A DNA stretch of 64,000 nt, taken from Cellvibrio mixtus subsp. mixtus J3-8 (GTDB taxonomy: Bacteria > Pseudomonadota > Gammaproteobacteria > Pseudomonadales > Cellvibrionaceae). Shown here one piece after another: positions 55,542 to 64,000 of this stretch. Numbering within the stretch: position 1 is the first letter of the stretch; the number at the start of each line of letters is the position of its first letter. The position numbers were made by a program, and so were the translations under genes. Below the pieces are notes generated by a model. The model was given only the letters and a program-made list of their open reading frames with translations. It was not told the origin of the DNA and ran no database searches. Location: assembly GCF_000766945.1 (NCBI RefSeq), contig NZ_KN266208.1, positions 284,604 to 348,603 of the forward strand. Direction: 5' to 3'.

Positions 55542-57038
55542 TTATTTTCCAGTCAGCACGGGTAATTCAATCGGCAGTTTATGCTGTTCGATTAATTCCT
55601 TGAGCTGGTTCCGATGAGCAATCAGTAAATCGTTTTTCTTCTGGAGAGCGTAAAACTCGATCAATTTCAAATGGACCAAACTGACACCGATAGGGCAGGC
55701 AATCGCCTGATGATGCTTCATAGCACGCAGATAAGAAATCTCCGCCGTATGCTGATCTCCAGTCTTTAATGCGATATCTCCCCACAAGGTCGCGATATAC
55801 GCTTGATACAAACTATCGAATGCTTCCGCCGTTAATTCTTGCGCAATAAATAAATAATGGCGTGCCTGTTCAATGTCACCTTGCATTAACTCCGCCCTGG
55901 CTAGCAGATAATAAAACACGTAGGTTCTTGCATATTGGTGTTGCTCTGCAACACCAATTGCGTTGCGGGCGTTTATTATCGACTGCGCCCAATCATTTTG
56001 GCCTTGGGTAGATTCAATCAACAATTGGTGAGCCAGGAAGTTATCCGGCTCGATAGTGACTGCGGTATTTAGCAGCGCAATCGCAGCATCAGATTGCCTC
56101 TGTTTCTGCTTTTCCCAAGCCTCGCCGACCAGGCTGGAATTAAATTCTGCATTCAAATGGGAAAGGTCCAGACGTGCATCCGTTTTCGTTGCGATAATAT
56201 TTGCCAGGTTTTCAACCACTTTGTCTAACCGGTTTTCCATAATCACACCTGACGATTGGTTCGCGGGCGTGAACAACCGATAGCGCAAGCGATAGTCATT
56301 CACTGAACCCGATAATTCCAGATCCACCACCAAGCTCGACCCTGAAATTTCAAAGATCCGGTTTGCAAGTTGTACTCGATTATTAATATCCACACCGGAC
56401 ACTTCCAACAAATGCAGGACATAGGGCACATCAAACACCTGGACATCGGGCGTGAGTTGCAACGATTGAATCAGCTGGTCCATTATCCCTAACCTTACCC
56501 ACGATAAGTTTGAACCTTCAGTGCGATTATCCACGGGCAGAACAGCAATAATATTTTTTTGCGCAGGTTCGTTCGCCACATAATGTTTTAACGCAAAAAC
56601 ACCTAATGCGCATAACGCCACAACCCCCAACGCTATAAATACCTTAGGAATTTTTAACCGCGCTTGTGCAAGTTTTGTATTGGGAATAAATTCCGGATGT
56701 TGATGTTCTTTTTTAACAGCAACCACCCACGCGTAACCTTTGCGCGGATGCGTTTGGATCACCTCCAGTGGCGCAAATAATTGGCGCAATTCGCGAATTG
56801 ACTGAACCAGTACTTGCTCTTCCACTGTGACATCATCCCAGACTTTATCCAGCAGGAATTCTTTTGCTAAAACCTGTAACGGGTTTTCAAGGAATTGCAG
56901 CAGTAGCGAAAACGTTTTGGGTCGAACATTGAGGGTTTGTTGCGGGGTAATAATTTGTCGCTGGGTGACGTTAACGGTGAAACCTTCCAGGCGATACACA
57001 ATATTATGTTCGATTGTCACATCCTTTACCCGACGCAA
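55542..57038 (-). CDS. CadC/ToxR-like transmembrane transcriptional regulator
   Basis: 498 residues. An N-terminal OmpR-type winged helix (about 12-108) carries VEEQVLVQSIRELRQLF and THPRKGYAWVV. A basic linker and one membrane helix (about 135-152, VFIALGVVALCALGVFAL) follow. The periplasmic part has a TolB-like start (NIIAVLPVDNRTEGSNLSWVRLGIMDQLIQSL) and TPR-like helical repeats to the end. The layout matches membrane-bound one-component regulators that sense an extracytoplasmic signal. Target genes are unknown; the DUF4405-like gene just downstream is a candidate. Upstream lies yqhA. Confidence 0.85.
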   Translation of the reverse strand: MRRVKDVTIEHNIVYRLEGFTVNVTQRQIITPQQTLNVRPKTFSLLLQFLENPLQVLAKEFLLDKVWDDVTVEEQVLVQSIRELRQLFAPLEVIQTHPRKGYAWVVAVKKEHQHPEFIPNTKLAQARLKIPKVFIALGVVALCALGVFALKHYVANEPAQKNIIAVLPVDNRTEGSNLSWVRLGIMDQLIQSLQLTPDVQVFDVPYVLHLLEVSGVDINNRVQLANRIFEISGSSLVVDLELSGSVNDYRLRYRLFTPANQSSGVIMENRLDKVVENLANIIATKTDARLDLSHLNAEFNSSLVGEAWEKQKQRQSDAAIALLNTAVTIEPDNFLAHQLLIESTQGQNDWAQSIINARNAIGVAEQHQYARTYVFYYLLARAELMQGDIEQARHYLFIAQELTAEAFDSLYQAYIATLWGDIALKTGDQHTAEISYLRAMKHHQAIACPIGVSLVHLKLIEFYALQKKNDLLIAHRNQLKELIEQHKLPIELPVLTGK

Positions 57039-57040
57039 AT

Positions 57041-57066
57041 AAAAAGGAGCGGTTAGTACCGCTCCC
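57041..57066 (-). terminator. Terminator of yqhA, overlapping the CadC-like upstream edge
   Basis: GGAGCGGT (57046-57053) pairs with ACCGCTCC (57058-57065); on the minus strand TTTTTATTT follows. It lies between the yqhA stop (57075) and the next start (57038). Confidence 0.82.
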
Positions 57067-57074
57067 TGGCAAGA

Positions 57075-57638
57075 TTAGTGGTGTGCAGCTTTCGCGCTGG
57101 CACTGACTTTTTGCATTAAAAAATCAGTGTAAGCAATACCAATTGCAGAGGCGATAAAAGCCATATGAATAATGGTTTGCCACATTACGCCCTCTTCCGT
57201 AAATTTGGCGCCCGGTGTTCCGATGTTTCCAGCTTCGATAAAGGTTTTTAACAAATGGATTGAAGATATACCGATAATTGCCATTGCCAGTTTTACCTTC
57301 AATACAGTTGCATTAACATGGCTTAGCCACTCCGGTTGATCCGGATGACCATCCAGGCGCAAGCGGGAAACAAAGGTTTCATACCCACCCACGATTACCA
57401 TTACCAATAGGTTAGAGATCATAACCACATCAATTAAACCCAGCACAATCAACATGATTTGCTGCTCACCGAGTGATGTCACCCCGGTAATCAAATGCAC
57501 AAGTTCTTTTAAAAAGAGGAAAACATACGCGCATTGAGCAACAATCAATCCTAAATACAATGGCAATTGCAACCAGCGCGAGCTAAAAATCAGTTTTGGG
57601 AAAAAGTTATTTGCATAACCAACGTGTTTATCGCTCAT
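57075..57638 (-). CDS. yqhA: UPF0114/YqhA-family membrane protein
   Basis: 187 residues with three or four hydrophobic helices. N-terminus [40 protein letters not shown] and central [20 protein letters not shown] are the TIGR00645/YqhA signature. Function unknown. It is a single gene, ending with its own terminator; moeB lies upstream after a 91-base gap. Confidence 0.92.
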   Translation of the reverse strand: MSDKHVGYANNFFPKLIFSSRWLQLPLYLGLIVAQCAYVFLFLKELVHLITGVTSLGEQQIMLIVLGLIDVVMISNLLVMVIVGGYETFVSRLRLDGHPDQPEWLSHVNATVLKVKLAMAIIGISSIHLLKTFIEAGNIGTPGAKFTEEGVMWQTIIHMAFIASAIGIAYTDFLMQKVSASAKAAHH

Positions 57639-57729
57639 TACTACACCTGTTTAAGTTAACTTAAATAAATTGCGCCAATACTAATTAGCCGCCCCACCAA
57701 AACACAAGGGATTTATCTGGCAAGATTGG

Positions 57730-58473
57730 TTAAGGTGTTCCGCATACGGGGCACTGTTGATCTTTGGGTAATTTCATTTCCCGCCATTGCATATGGCGCG
57801 CATCCAATAACAACAAGCGCCCGGTCAAACCGGTACCAAAACCACAAATGAGCTTGATGGCTTCCAGCGCTTGCATAGATCCGATAATTCCGACCAGGGG
57901 TGCAAGCACACCATTGGCTGCACAAGTTGCATCGTCACTATCTTCTTCATATAAACAGCGATAGCAGGGGCTGGATTCAGTGCGCGCATCAAACACGGCA
58001 ACCTGCCCTTCCAAACGAATTGCTGCGCCCGATACCAACGGAACTTTTGCCGCGACACAAACCGCATTAATTGCAAAACGTGTAGCAAAATTATCCGTAC
58101 AATCGACTACTACGTCTGCATGGTTAATTTGCTCCGCAAGGTTTTCAGCATCAAGAATTGTTTCGATACAATCAAGAACAATGTCCGGATTTAATTCGCG
58201 CAAGCTCCGCGCAGCAGACACTGCTTTGTTTACGCCGATACGCGCGCTGGTATGCGCAATTTGGCGTTGCAAATTGGTTAAATCCACTGTATCAAAATCA
58301 GCCAGGACCAAATGCCCGATACCGGCAGCGGCGAGATACATCGCCACCGGCGATCCCAAACCACCGAGCCCGATAATTAATACGCGCGCCGCTAATAATT
58401 TTTCCTGTCCATCGATATCGACATCGGGCAGCATTATCTGGCGCGAGTAACGCAGAAGTTGTTCGTCGTTCAC
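57730..58473 (-). CDS. moeB: Molybdopterin-synthase adenylyltransferase / ThiF-family sulfur-carrier activator
   Basis: 247 residues. It adenylates the C-terminal glycine of MoaD (or ThiS) for sulfur transfer. The nucleotide-binding motif is IGLGGLGSP, with VDLTNLQRQ carrying catalytic residues. Two CxxC zinc sites appear as CYRC and CPVC near the C-terminus. The gene overlaps prmC by four bases and is the last of the hemA-prfA-prmC-moeB string. In this operon position MoeB and HesA/ThiF forms are difficult to separate by sequence. Confidence 0.9.
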   Translation of the reverse strand: MNDEQLLRYSRQIMLPDVDIDGQEKLLAARVLIIGLGGLGSPVAMYLAAAGIGHLVLADFDTVDLTNLQRQIAHTSARIGVNKAVSAARSLRELNPDIVLDCIETILDAENLAEQINHADVVVDCTDNFATRFAINAVCVAAKVPLVSGAAIRLEGQVAVFDARTESSPCYRCLYEEDSDDATCAANGVLAPLVGIIGSMQALEAIKLICGFGTGLTGRLLLLDARHMQWREMKLPKDQQCPVCGTP

Positions 58474-59333
58474 GTTGGCTCCTGTGATTTTTTTCCTAAT
58501 GAAACACGTTCATTTCCACCCAGATCACGACGGGTTTCTACTGCAACAAATCCATTTGCGCGCAATAACCCTCGCACCGCTTCACCTTGATCATAACCAT
58601 GCTCCAGCAACAACCATCCATCGCAGTGCAAATAGTTCGAGCCCTCGCGAATAATGAATTCAATATCCGCCAAACCATGGTTGTCTGCGATTAATGCCGA
58701 GCGCGGTTCAAAGCGCACATCGCCTTGATTGAGATGTGGATCTTGTGGGTCAATGTAAGGAGGGTTGCTAACAATCACATCAAATTCACACCATTCAATT
58801 TGCGCAAACCAATCGCTTTGCTGGATTTTTACGTGATTGAAATCCAATTGCGTACGATTTTTTTCCGCAAGCGCAACGGCGTCAATGGATTTATCCACTC
58901 CCAATAATTGCCAGTGCGGTTTTTCGCTGGCGAGCGCCAATACAATTGCACCCGTGCCAGTTCCCAAATCCAGGCAATTCCGGACTTGATCCGGTTTGTC
59001 CTGCGCAAATAATTCCAGGGTTACTTCAACGAGCAGTTCAGTATCCGGGCGCGGAATCAACGTAGAATTATTGACGGCGAGTGGCAACGACCAAAATTCG
59101 CGCTGGCCAATAATATGGGCGATAGGCTCACCATTTTTACGGCGCCGAAAAAAATCGTTAAACATTTTCTGTTGCGCTTCATCCAGCTTTTTGTCCGGCC
59201 AGGTAAAAAGCCAGGTGCGATTTTTTTGCAAAATATGACAGAGGATGAGTTCAATATCGAGCCGGGCTGAATCGCTAATGCTTTCCAGCTCCGGCGCTAA
59301 TTGCAAACATTGTGCAACGGTGATGTTGCTCAT
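58470..59333 (-). CDS. prmC: Release-factor glutamine methyltransferase
   Basis: 287 residues. It methylates the Gln of the GGQ motif in release factors RF1 and RF2. N-terminal helical domain, then SAM motif LDLGTGTGAIVLALA and the catalytic VSNPPYI. Its substrate RF1 is encoded immediately upstream (prfA), a conserved pairing. A four-base overlap with moeB shows coupling. The gap of 101 bases to prfA holds a long inverted repeat. Confidence 0.95.
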   Translation of the reverse strand: MSNITVAQCLQLAPELESISDSARLDIELILCHILQKNRTWLFTWPDKKLDEAQQKMFNDFFRRRKNGEPIAHIIGQREFWSLPLAVNNSTLIPRPDTELLVEVTLELFAQDKPDQVRNCLDLGTGTGAIVLALASEKPHWQLLGVDKSIDAVALAEKNRTQLDFNHVKIQQSDWFAQIEWCEFDVIVSNPPYIDPQDPHLNQGDVRFEPRSALIADNHGLADIEFIIREGSNYLHCDGWLLLEHGYDQGEAVRGLLRANGFVAVETRRDLGGNERVSLGKKSQEPT

Positions 59334-59343
59334 AAGGATTCAC

Positions 59344-59414
59344 GTAGGTTGGGCAGCAATGCCCAACAACCATTTCGTTCGGAGAGTTATGTTGGGCATT
59401 GCTGCCCAACCTAC
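59344..59414. repeat. 71-bp inverted repeat with perfect 25-base arms inside the hemA-prfA-prmC operon
   Basis: Arms 59344-59368 and 59390-59414 are exact reverse complements (containing TTGGGCAGCAATGCCCAA) around a 21-base loop. Each arm also contains a small hairpin of its own (TTGGGC/GCCCAA). This sequence type, GTAGGTTGGGCA...TGCCCAACCTAC, is familiar as a dispersed intergenic repeat in many proteobacteria and cyanobacteria. It lies 21 bases after the prfA stop. Confidence 0.85.
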
Positions 59415-59434
59415 AATTGATATAAGAATAAAAA

Positions 59435-60517
59435 TTAATCCGCGATGGCCGCTAATTGGTCCGCTTGATATTCATGCGCAAGCGGTTCAACAACCGGATT
59501 CAAATCGCCCTGCATAATTGCATCCAGCGAATACAAGGTGAGGTTGATGCGGTGATCAGTCACACGGCCCTGCGGATAATTGTACGTGCGAATACGTTCT
59601 GAACGGTCACCGGAACCCACCAGGTTGCGGCGCTCATCAGCCATGGATTTATGCGCGGCATCTTCCTGCATGGTTTTTAATTTGGTTGCCAGCAAACTCA
59701 TCGCGCGCGCGCGGTTTTTGTGTTGCGAACGCTCGTCCTGGCATTCCACCACCAAACCGGTTGGCAAATGCACAATGCGAATCGCGGAATCGGTTTTGTT
59801 AACGTGCTGGCCGCCAGCGCCGGATGCGCGGAACGTATCGATACGCAAATCGGCTTTGTTGATATTCACCTCTTCCAGTTCATCCGCTTCCGGCATTACC
59901 GCCACGGTGCACGCCGATGTATGGATGCGACCTTGCGATTCAGTTTCAGGGACGCGTTGCACACGGTGCGCGCCGGATTCAAATTTTAATTTTGAATACA
60001 CGCCCTGCCCGCTTACCAGCGTAATAATTTCTTTAAAGCCGCCGTGTTCGCCTTCGTTCTGGCTCAACACTTCCACTCGCCAGCCTTGCGTTTCCGCGTA
60101 ACGGGAATACATGCGGAATAAATCGCCCGAGAAAATCGCCGCTTCATCACCGCCGGTACCGGCGCGGATTTCGAGGTAACAGTTTTTTTCGTCATTGGGA
60201 TCTTTCGGCAGCAATAATTTTTGCAAATCCAGCTGCATCGGCTCGAGCCGTGCTTCGCAATCTTTTAATTCTTCCGCAGCCATTTCCTTCATATCGTCAT
60301 CGCCATCCACTAACAAGTGTTTGGCTTCTTCGATATCAGCAAGCAATTGCAAATAGGCGTTGTAGCCTTGCACTACCGGCTCAAGTTCAGCGTACTCTTT
60401 GGATAAATCGCGAAATTTGTTTTGGTTGTTGATTACTTCGGATTCAGACAGAAGCGCACTCACTTCTTCGTAGCGCTCCTTAAGGCGATCCAGCTTTTCT
60501 AAAATCGATGCTTTCAT
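59435..60517 (-). CDS. prfA: Peptide chain release factor 1
   Basis: 360 residues, exact family size. It recognises UAA and UAG stop codons and triggers peptide release. The stop-codon recognition PxT motif is PET at about 190-192, and the catalytic GGQ is at 235-237 in [15 protein letters not shown]. The C-terminal [23 protein letters not shown]-type block is present. Its start overlaps hemA by four bases (60514-60517). Confidence 0.97.
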   Translation of the reverse strand: MKASILEKLDRLKERYEEVSALLSESEVINNQNKFRDLSKEYAELEPVVQGYNAYLQLLADIEEAKHLLVDGDDDMKEMAAEELKDCEARLEPMQLDLQKLLLPKDPNDEKNCYLEIRAGTGGDEAAIFSGDLFRMYSRYAETQGWRVEVLSQNEGEHGGFKEIITLVSGQGVYSKLKFESGAHRVQRVPETESQGRIHTSACTVAVMPEADELEEVNINKADLRIDTFRASGAGGQHVNKTDSAIRIVHLPTGLVVECQDERSQHKNRARAMSLLATKLKTMQEDAAHKSMADERRNLVGSGDRSERIRTYNYPQGRVTDHRINLTLYSLDAIMQGDLNPVVEPLAHEYQADQLAAIAD

Positions 60518-61842
60518 TGGGGCTCACTTGCATCGCTGCTGTTGCCAGCAACGGAGTTAACAGATTCTTTGGGGTTAGGCGGCAAGTCAGTAGCCAGCGA
60601 CAAATCAAATAATTCTTGCGCGACCTGCAGCACATGATGGCGCGAACCGGCACTCGCTTCTTTTAATACCGCCGTCGGCGAATGAATTAATTTGTTAGTC
60701 AGGTTGCGCGCGAGCTGCTGCAAAACCTGTTCGGGATTTGCACCGGATTGCAACGTACGCAACGCTTTTTGCAATTCGGCATCGCGCATTTGTTCTGCTT
60801 TCTGGCGATAGGCTTTTACTGTTTCTACCGCGTTGAGCGCGCGCTGGTGCCGCAAAAATTGTTCGACACCTTCGTTGATAATTTCTTCGGCCTGGTCCGC
60901 CGCGGCAACACGGGATTTTTTATTTTCATCGATCACCGCGTGCAAATCATCCACGGTATACAAGTACACGTCATCCAGCTCGCCCACTTGCTCTTCAATA
61001 TCGCGCGGAACGGCGATATCAAGCATAAACATGGGTTTGTGCTTGCGCTTTTTCAGCGCAGATTCCACTGCGCCTTTTCCCAATAACGGTAATTGGCTTG
61101 CAGTGGAGGAAATAACGATATCAGCGCGATGTAATTGCTCGGGAATATCCGCCAGCAAAATCGCTTCGCCGTTAAATTCATTGGCCAACCGTTGGGCGCG
61201 GTCCAGTGTGCGGTTAGCCACAATAATGTGTTTGATGCCTTGCTCGGCTAAATGGCGCGCGACCAATTCAATCGTCTCACCTGCACCAATAAGCAGCGCC
61301 GTATCCTGTTTAAGATTGGAAAAAATTTGTTGTGCCAGGCTGACAGCGGCATAGGCAACAGAGACCGGGTTTTCGCCAATCGCCGTTTCAGTGCGTACGC
61401 GCTTGGCGATATTGAAAACCTGCTGGAAAGTGGCGTGCAACTCTGCACCCAATGTCCCCGCCTCTTTTGCCGAGGCGAATGCGGATTTCATTTGGCCCAG
61501 AATTTGCGGCTCGCCCAGTACCAGCGAATCCAGGCCGCCAGCCACTTTCATCATATGGCGCACGGCTTCCTGGTCCTGGTAGCAGTAATAACTTTTAGCA
61601 AGGTCATCGGCTTCAATCGCCGTATGGCTAACCAACCATGCCTGGATGGTTGCCGCATCATTTTCACTATTGGCGTAGATTTCAGTGCGATTGCAAGTGG
61701 ACAGAATCGCCACTTCCGCCAAACCCGCGTGGGCGCAGGCTTCCTGCATGGCAGAGTGCAGGTTTTCCGGCGCAAACGCGACTCGCTCGCGCAGGGCAAG
61801 AGGAGCAGTTGTGTGGTTGATACCGAAAGCTAACAGGGTCAT
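60514..61842 (-). CDS. hemA: Glutamyl-tRNA reductase
   Basis: 442 residues. It reduces Glu-tRNA(Glu) to glutamate-1-semialdehyde, the first committed step of C5 tetrapyrrole synthesis. Catalytic Cys50 is in STCNRTE. The NADPH site is [16 protein letters not shown], and the C-terminal dimerisation helix follows. It starts a four-gene minus-strand group with prfA, prmC and moeB and is divergent from the DnaQ-like gene. Confidence 0.96.
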   Translation of the reverse strand: MTLLAFGINHTTAPLALRERVAFAPENLHSAMQEACAHAGLAEVAILSTCNRTEIYANSENDAATIQAWLVSHTAIEADDLAKSYYCYQDQEAVRHMMKVAGGLDSLVLGEPQILGQMKSAFASAKEAGTLGAELHATFQQVFNIAKRVRTETAIGENPVSVAYAAVSLAQQIFSNLKQDTALLIGAGETIELVARHLAEQGIKHIIVANRTLDRAQRLANEFNGEAILLADIPEQLHRADIVISSTASQLPLLGKGAVESALKKRKHKPMFMLDIAVPRDIEEQVGELDDVYLYTVDDLHAVIDENKKSRVAAADQAEEIINEGVEQFLRHQRALNAVETVKAYRQKAEQMRDAELQKALRTLQSGANPEQVLQQLARNLTNKLIHSPTAVLKEASAGSRHHVLQVAQELFDLSLATDLPPNPKESVNSVAGNSSDASEPQ

Positions 61843-62025
61843 GGATGGCGCTGATTGTTATGAAGGCCGGTATTGTCCGGTCAAGGGCGCGGTGTGACAA
61901 GAGGCAAGCTCATATTCCTGTCATAAAGCCGGTTTATTAAAGCACTTTTTATTATCGCGTTAAGTTGGCGCGGCTTTTTGCTTACCCGCCTATACTCAAA
62001 CGCAATATCGGAGCAAAGATGCATT

Positions 62026-62559
62026 ATGCGTAGACACGGCTGCCCAACCATCATTGATATAGAAGCCTCAGGTTTTGGCTCGCGCAGTTACCCTATTGAG
62101 ATTGGCGTGGTTAAAAGCAGCGGCGAACGCTATTGCGCCCTGATTCGCCCCCAACCCGACTGGGAGCATTGGTGTGATAACGCCCAGACCGTACACGGCA
62201 TATCGCGGCATCTCATCGAAGCGCGCGGCCGCTGCCCTAAAGAAATTTGCACCGAACTTAACCAGTTTCTCGGGGAAATTACCGCTTACAGCGATGCCTG
62301 GATCCACGATAGCCCCTGGCTCAACCGCCTGTTTTTCGCGGCGCGAATCCATCCCAGCTTCCACCTCAGCCCGATCGAAATGATCGCGAGCGAAGCCCAG
62401 CTTCTGGCATGGGACGATGCTAAAAAACGCCTGACAAAACAATTGGATATCAAACGCCATCGCGCCAGCGGCGATGCTTATTTGATCCAGCAGACCTATC
62501 TTTATACCCGCAATCTAATAGATACCTATCCTGCACTGGCGAGGCGCACCGGACTTTAA
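62026..62559 (+). CDS. DnaQ-like 3'-5' exonuclease (DEDDh)
   Basis: 177 residues from the ATG at 62026 (MRRHGCPTIIDIEASGFG); a longer in-frame start at 61978 lacks conservation. ExoI is IDIEASGFGS (DxE), ExoII is SDAWIHDSPW, and ExoIII is HRASGDAYLI (H and D), a complete DEDDh set. The family includes RNase T, oligoribonuclease and DNA proofreading subunits; the exact substrate is unknown. A candidate -10 element TATACT is at 61991-61996. It lies divergent from hemA and 56 bases before the TPR lipoprotein gene. Confidence 0.85.
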   Translation: MRRHGCPTIIDIEASGFGSRSYPIEIGVVKSSGERYCALIRPQPDWEHWCDNAQTVHGISRHLIEARGRCPKEICTELNQFLGEITAYSDAWIHDSPWLNRLFFAARIHPSFHLSPIEMIASEAQLLAWDDAKKRLTKQLDIKRHRASGDAYLIQQTYLYTRNLIDTYPALARRTGL

Positions 62560-62615
62560 TATGATGGCTGGCCGTGCTGCCGTTCAGCACGAAGCTAATC
62601 TCGCACCGGTTGAGC

Positions 62616-64000
62616 ATGGTCAAACATCGCCCCCTTATCCTTTCCAGCATGACACTTTTTTGGGTCCTGAGCGGCTGCAGCCTGCAATCTGCACGCAGCC
62701 AGGCATCCCCGGAAAGCGATACTCCACTTCCCAAACCACCGCTTGAAGTGCGTATCGAGCAGCCTGCCCGCGCCTTTCCAACAGAAACGCTCTATTCGCT
62801 ACTCGCAGCTGAAATTGCAGGGAGCCGCGCCCAATATGATCTCGCGCTCAGCAATTATGCCCAGCAAGCGCGCGAAACCCGGGATCCGCAAATTGCCGAG
62901 CGCGCCACCCTCATTGCACGCTATATGAGCAATAACACCCTCGCGCTGGAGATGGCACGCATCTGGGTTGATGCAGCACCCCATAATAAAGATGCATTGG
63001 CGAATACCTCCATGGCCTATATGCAAACAGGCCAATTGCGCGATGCATTTACCTACTCCCGGCGCTTGCTGGAAGAAGGTGGCGACCCACTTTTCCAAAA
63101 TATCGCCGCTACGGCAACCACTTTGGACGAGGATAATCGCGCTCGCCTCCTGAATGACTTTACCGCCCTGTTACAGCAACATCCCCGGGATGAACAATTG
63201 CTGGTCGGTGCCGGGATCTTGCTGCAACAACAGGGCAACTATGAAGAGGCGATGAATATTAATCGCCAGGCACTCAAGCTTCATCCGAGCAGCATTCCGG
63301 CCGCAATCCTGGAAGCCAATCTGCTCCACCAACTCAAGCGCGACCAGGAAGCTATCGCCAAAATGGATGCGTTGCTGGACCTGTATCCGGATAACACCAG
63401 CCTGCGCCAGCAATATGCACGCATCCTCACCCGCCACAACCTGGAACTGGCGCAAGAGCAATTCCAGATACTGGTGAAACAGCGCCCCGGCGATGGCGAT
63501 ATGCTGCTCTCACTGGGAATTATTGCACTGGAGCGCAAAGACTCCGCGACCGCGAAGCAAGCCTTTGAAGAGCTGCTGGATAAAGACCAGCACCTTTCCA
63601 CCGCCCATTATTATCTGGGCCGGATTGCCGAGGCGCGGGAGGACTGGCCGGAAGCCATCATCAATTACCTGCAAGTTGATAGTGGCAACGACTTCCTGTC
63701 GGCGACCCTGAGCTTGCTCGGGATTTTTGTCCGGCAAGAAGATTTCCTCAGTGCCCAGCAACATATGAATCGCATCCGGTTACGCTTTCCTGACCAGAGC
63801 GAAGCGCTTTACGTGCTGCATAGCCAGACGCTGGTTAAATACAACTATCCGGATGAAGCTGACAAGGTGATGAGCGAGGGGCTGGCGAGCTTTCCCAACA
63901 GCACACGCCTGTTATTTGCGCGCGCCATGCTTAACAACCAGCGCAATAATTTCGCTGCCACAGAGCGCGATTTGCGCCAGATCCTCAGGCTGGATGCCGA
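62616..64000 (+). CDS. TPR-repeat lipoprotein, C-terminally truncated by the window
   Basis: 461 codons are visible from the ATG at 62616 with no stop. The N-terminus is MVKHRPLILSSMTLFWVLSGCSLQ, with a lipobox LSGC. The rest is helical TPR-like repeats (for example QNIAATATTLDEDN and PSSIPAAILEANLLHQL). In gammaproteobacteria the gene between hemA and lolB often is this kind of TPR lipoprotein, sometimes cotranscribed with lolB and ispE; those should lie just past the right edge. Function unproven; an outer-membrane lipid or cell-wall assembly role has been suggested for relatives. Confidence 0.85.
   Translation, partial: MVKHRPLILSSMTLFWVLSGCSLQSARSQASPESDTPLPKPPLEVRIEQPARAFPTETLYSLLAAEIAGSRAQYDLALSNYAQQARETRDPQIAERATLIARYMSNNTLALEMARIWVDAAPHNKDALANTSMAYMQTGQLRDAFTYSRRLLEEGGDPLFQNIAATATTLDEDNRARLLNDFTALLQQHPRDEQLLVGAGILLQQQGNYEEAMNINRQALKLHPSSIPAAILEANLLHQLKRDQEAIAKMDALLDLYPDNTSLRQQYARILTRHNLELAQEQFQILVKQRPGDGDMLLSLGIIALERKDSATAKQAFEELLDKDQHLSTAHYYLGRIAEAREDWPEAIINYLQVDSGNDFLSATLSLLGIFVRQEDFLSAQQHMNRIRLRFPDQSEALYVLHSQTLVKYNYPDEADKVMSEGLASFPNSTRLLFARAMLNNQRNNFAATERDLRQILRLDA

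Noticed and set aside
62574-62590. Hairpin GTGCTG/CAGCAC between the exonuclease and TPR genes as terminator
   Set aside because: Short stem without T-run; cotranscription of the two genes is more likely.
62561-63153. Small overlapping plus-strand frames at the TPR gene start
   Set aside because: They are in other frames of the TPR lipoprotein gene, whose frame from 62616 has a lipobox and stays open to the window end.
1-64000. CRISPR array, prophage, integron or insertion sequence
   Set aside because: No regular spacer-repeat arrays, no phage structural, integrase or transposase genes; the window is nearly continuous chromosomal core.

Overview
The window comes from a gammaproteobacterial chromosome, most likely Cellvibrio or a close relative in the Cellvibrionales. 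The evidence is the housekeeping gene order (rlpA-mltB-rodA-mrdA-rlmH-rsfS-nadD-proA; cca-folate genes-tsaD/rpsU-yqeY-dnaG-rpoD; moeB-prmC-prfA-hemA facing a TPR lipoprotein) and a large secreted protein with carbohydrate-binding-like modules joined by a polyserine linker, which is typical of that group. The window is almost all chromosomal core. I see no rRNA, CRISPR, prophage, integrase or insertion sequence.

Layout. 1-7.5 kb (minus): cell elongation and peptidoglycan genes (rlpA partial, mltB, rodA, mrdA), then rlmH, rsfS, nadD and proA. 7.8-12.2 kb (plus): a histidine-rich glycine-zipper protein, a PepSY protein, a PhoP/PhoQ-like two-component pair and a DegV protein. 12.4-19.3 kb (minus): a secreted di-heme oxidoreductase with two discoidin-like domains, galE, a TorF-type porin and a DMT exporter. 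19.6-25.5 kb: cca, pteridine reductase, corA and a putative secreted zinc peptidase (plus), converging on folK, folB and tsaD (minus). 25.6-30.9 kb (plus): the rpsU-yqeY-dnaG-rpoD macromolecular synthesis block and a CAU-anticodon tRNA. 31-39.3 kb: a visibly A/T-richer accessory stretch with treZ, a glycogen-debranching enzyme, hemerythrin, a CinA-like protein, a protein with an RMF-like tail, a stress-type SDR and a small outer-membrane barrel. 39.5-49.3 kb (minus): ybiT, a short PstS-like protein with a porin and a chemoreceptor, an ECF sigma operon and mrcB. 49.5-53.5 kb (plus): adenosine kinase, a VOC protein and a TonB siderophore receptor behind a Fur-like site. 53.6-61.8 kb (minus): a cold-shock/DUF1294 protein, a membrane protein, a CadC-like regulator, yqhA, moeB, prmC, prfA and hemA. 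62-64 kb (plus): a DnaQ-like exonuclease and a truncated TPR lipoprotein.

The most unusual elements are these: the discoidin/polyserine/di-heme protein; orphan intrinsic terminators in two intergenic regions, which suggest unannotated small RNAs (about 19.38-19.58 kb and 15.8-15.93 kb); two long intergenic inverted repeats (12179-12284 and 59344-59414); an uncharacterised HExxH protein inserted in a conserved gene block; and the A/T-rich stress and alpha-glucan gene group. Start codons were adjusted from the longest open frames where a Shine-Dalgarno sequence or conserved N-terminus favoured an internal start. All family assignments come from reading motifs by eye; no database search was run.
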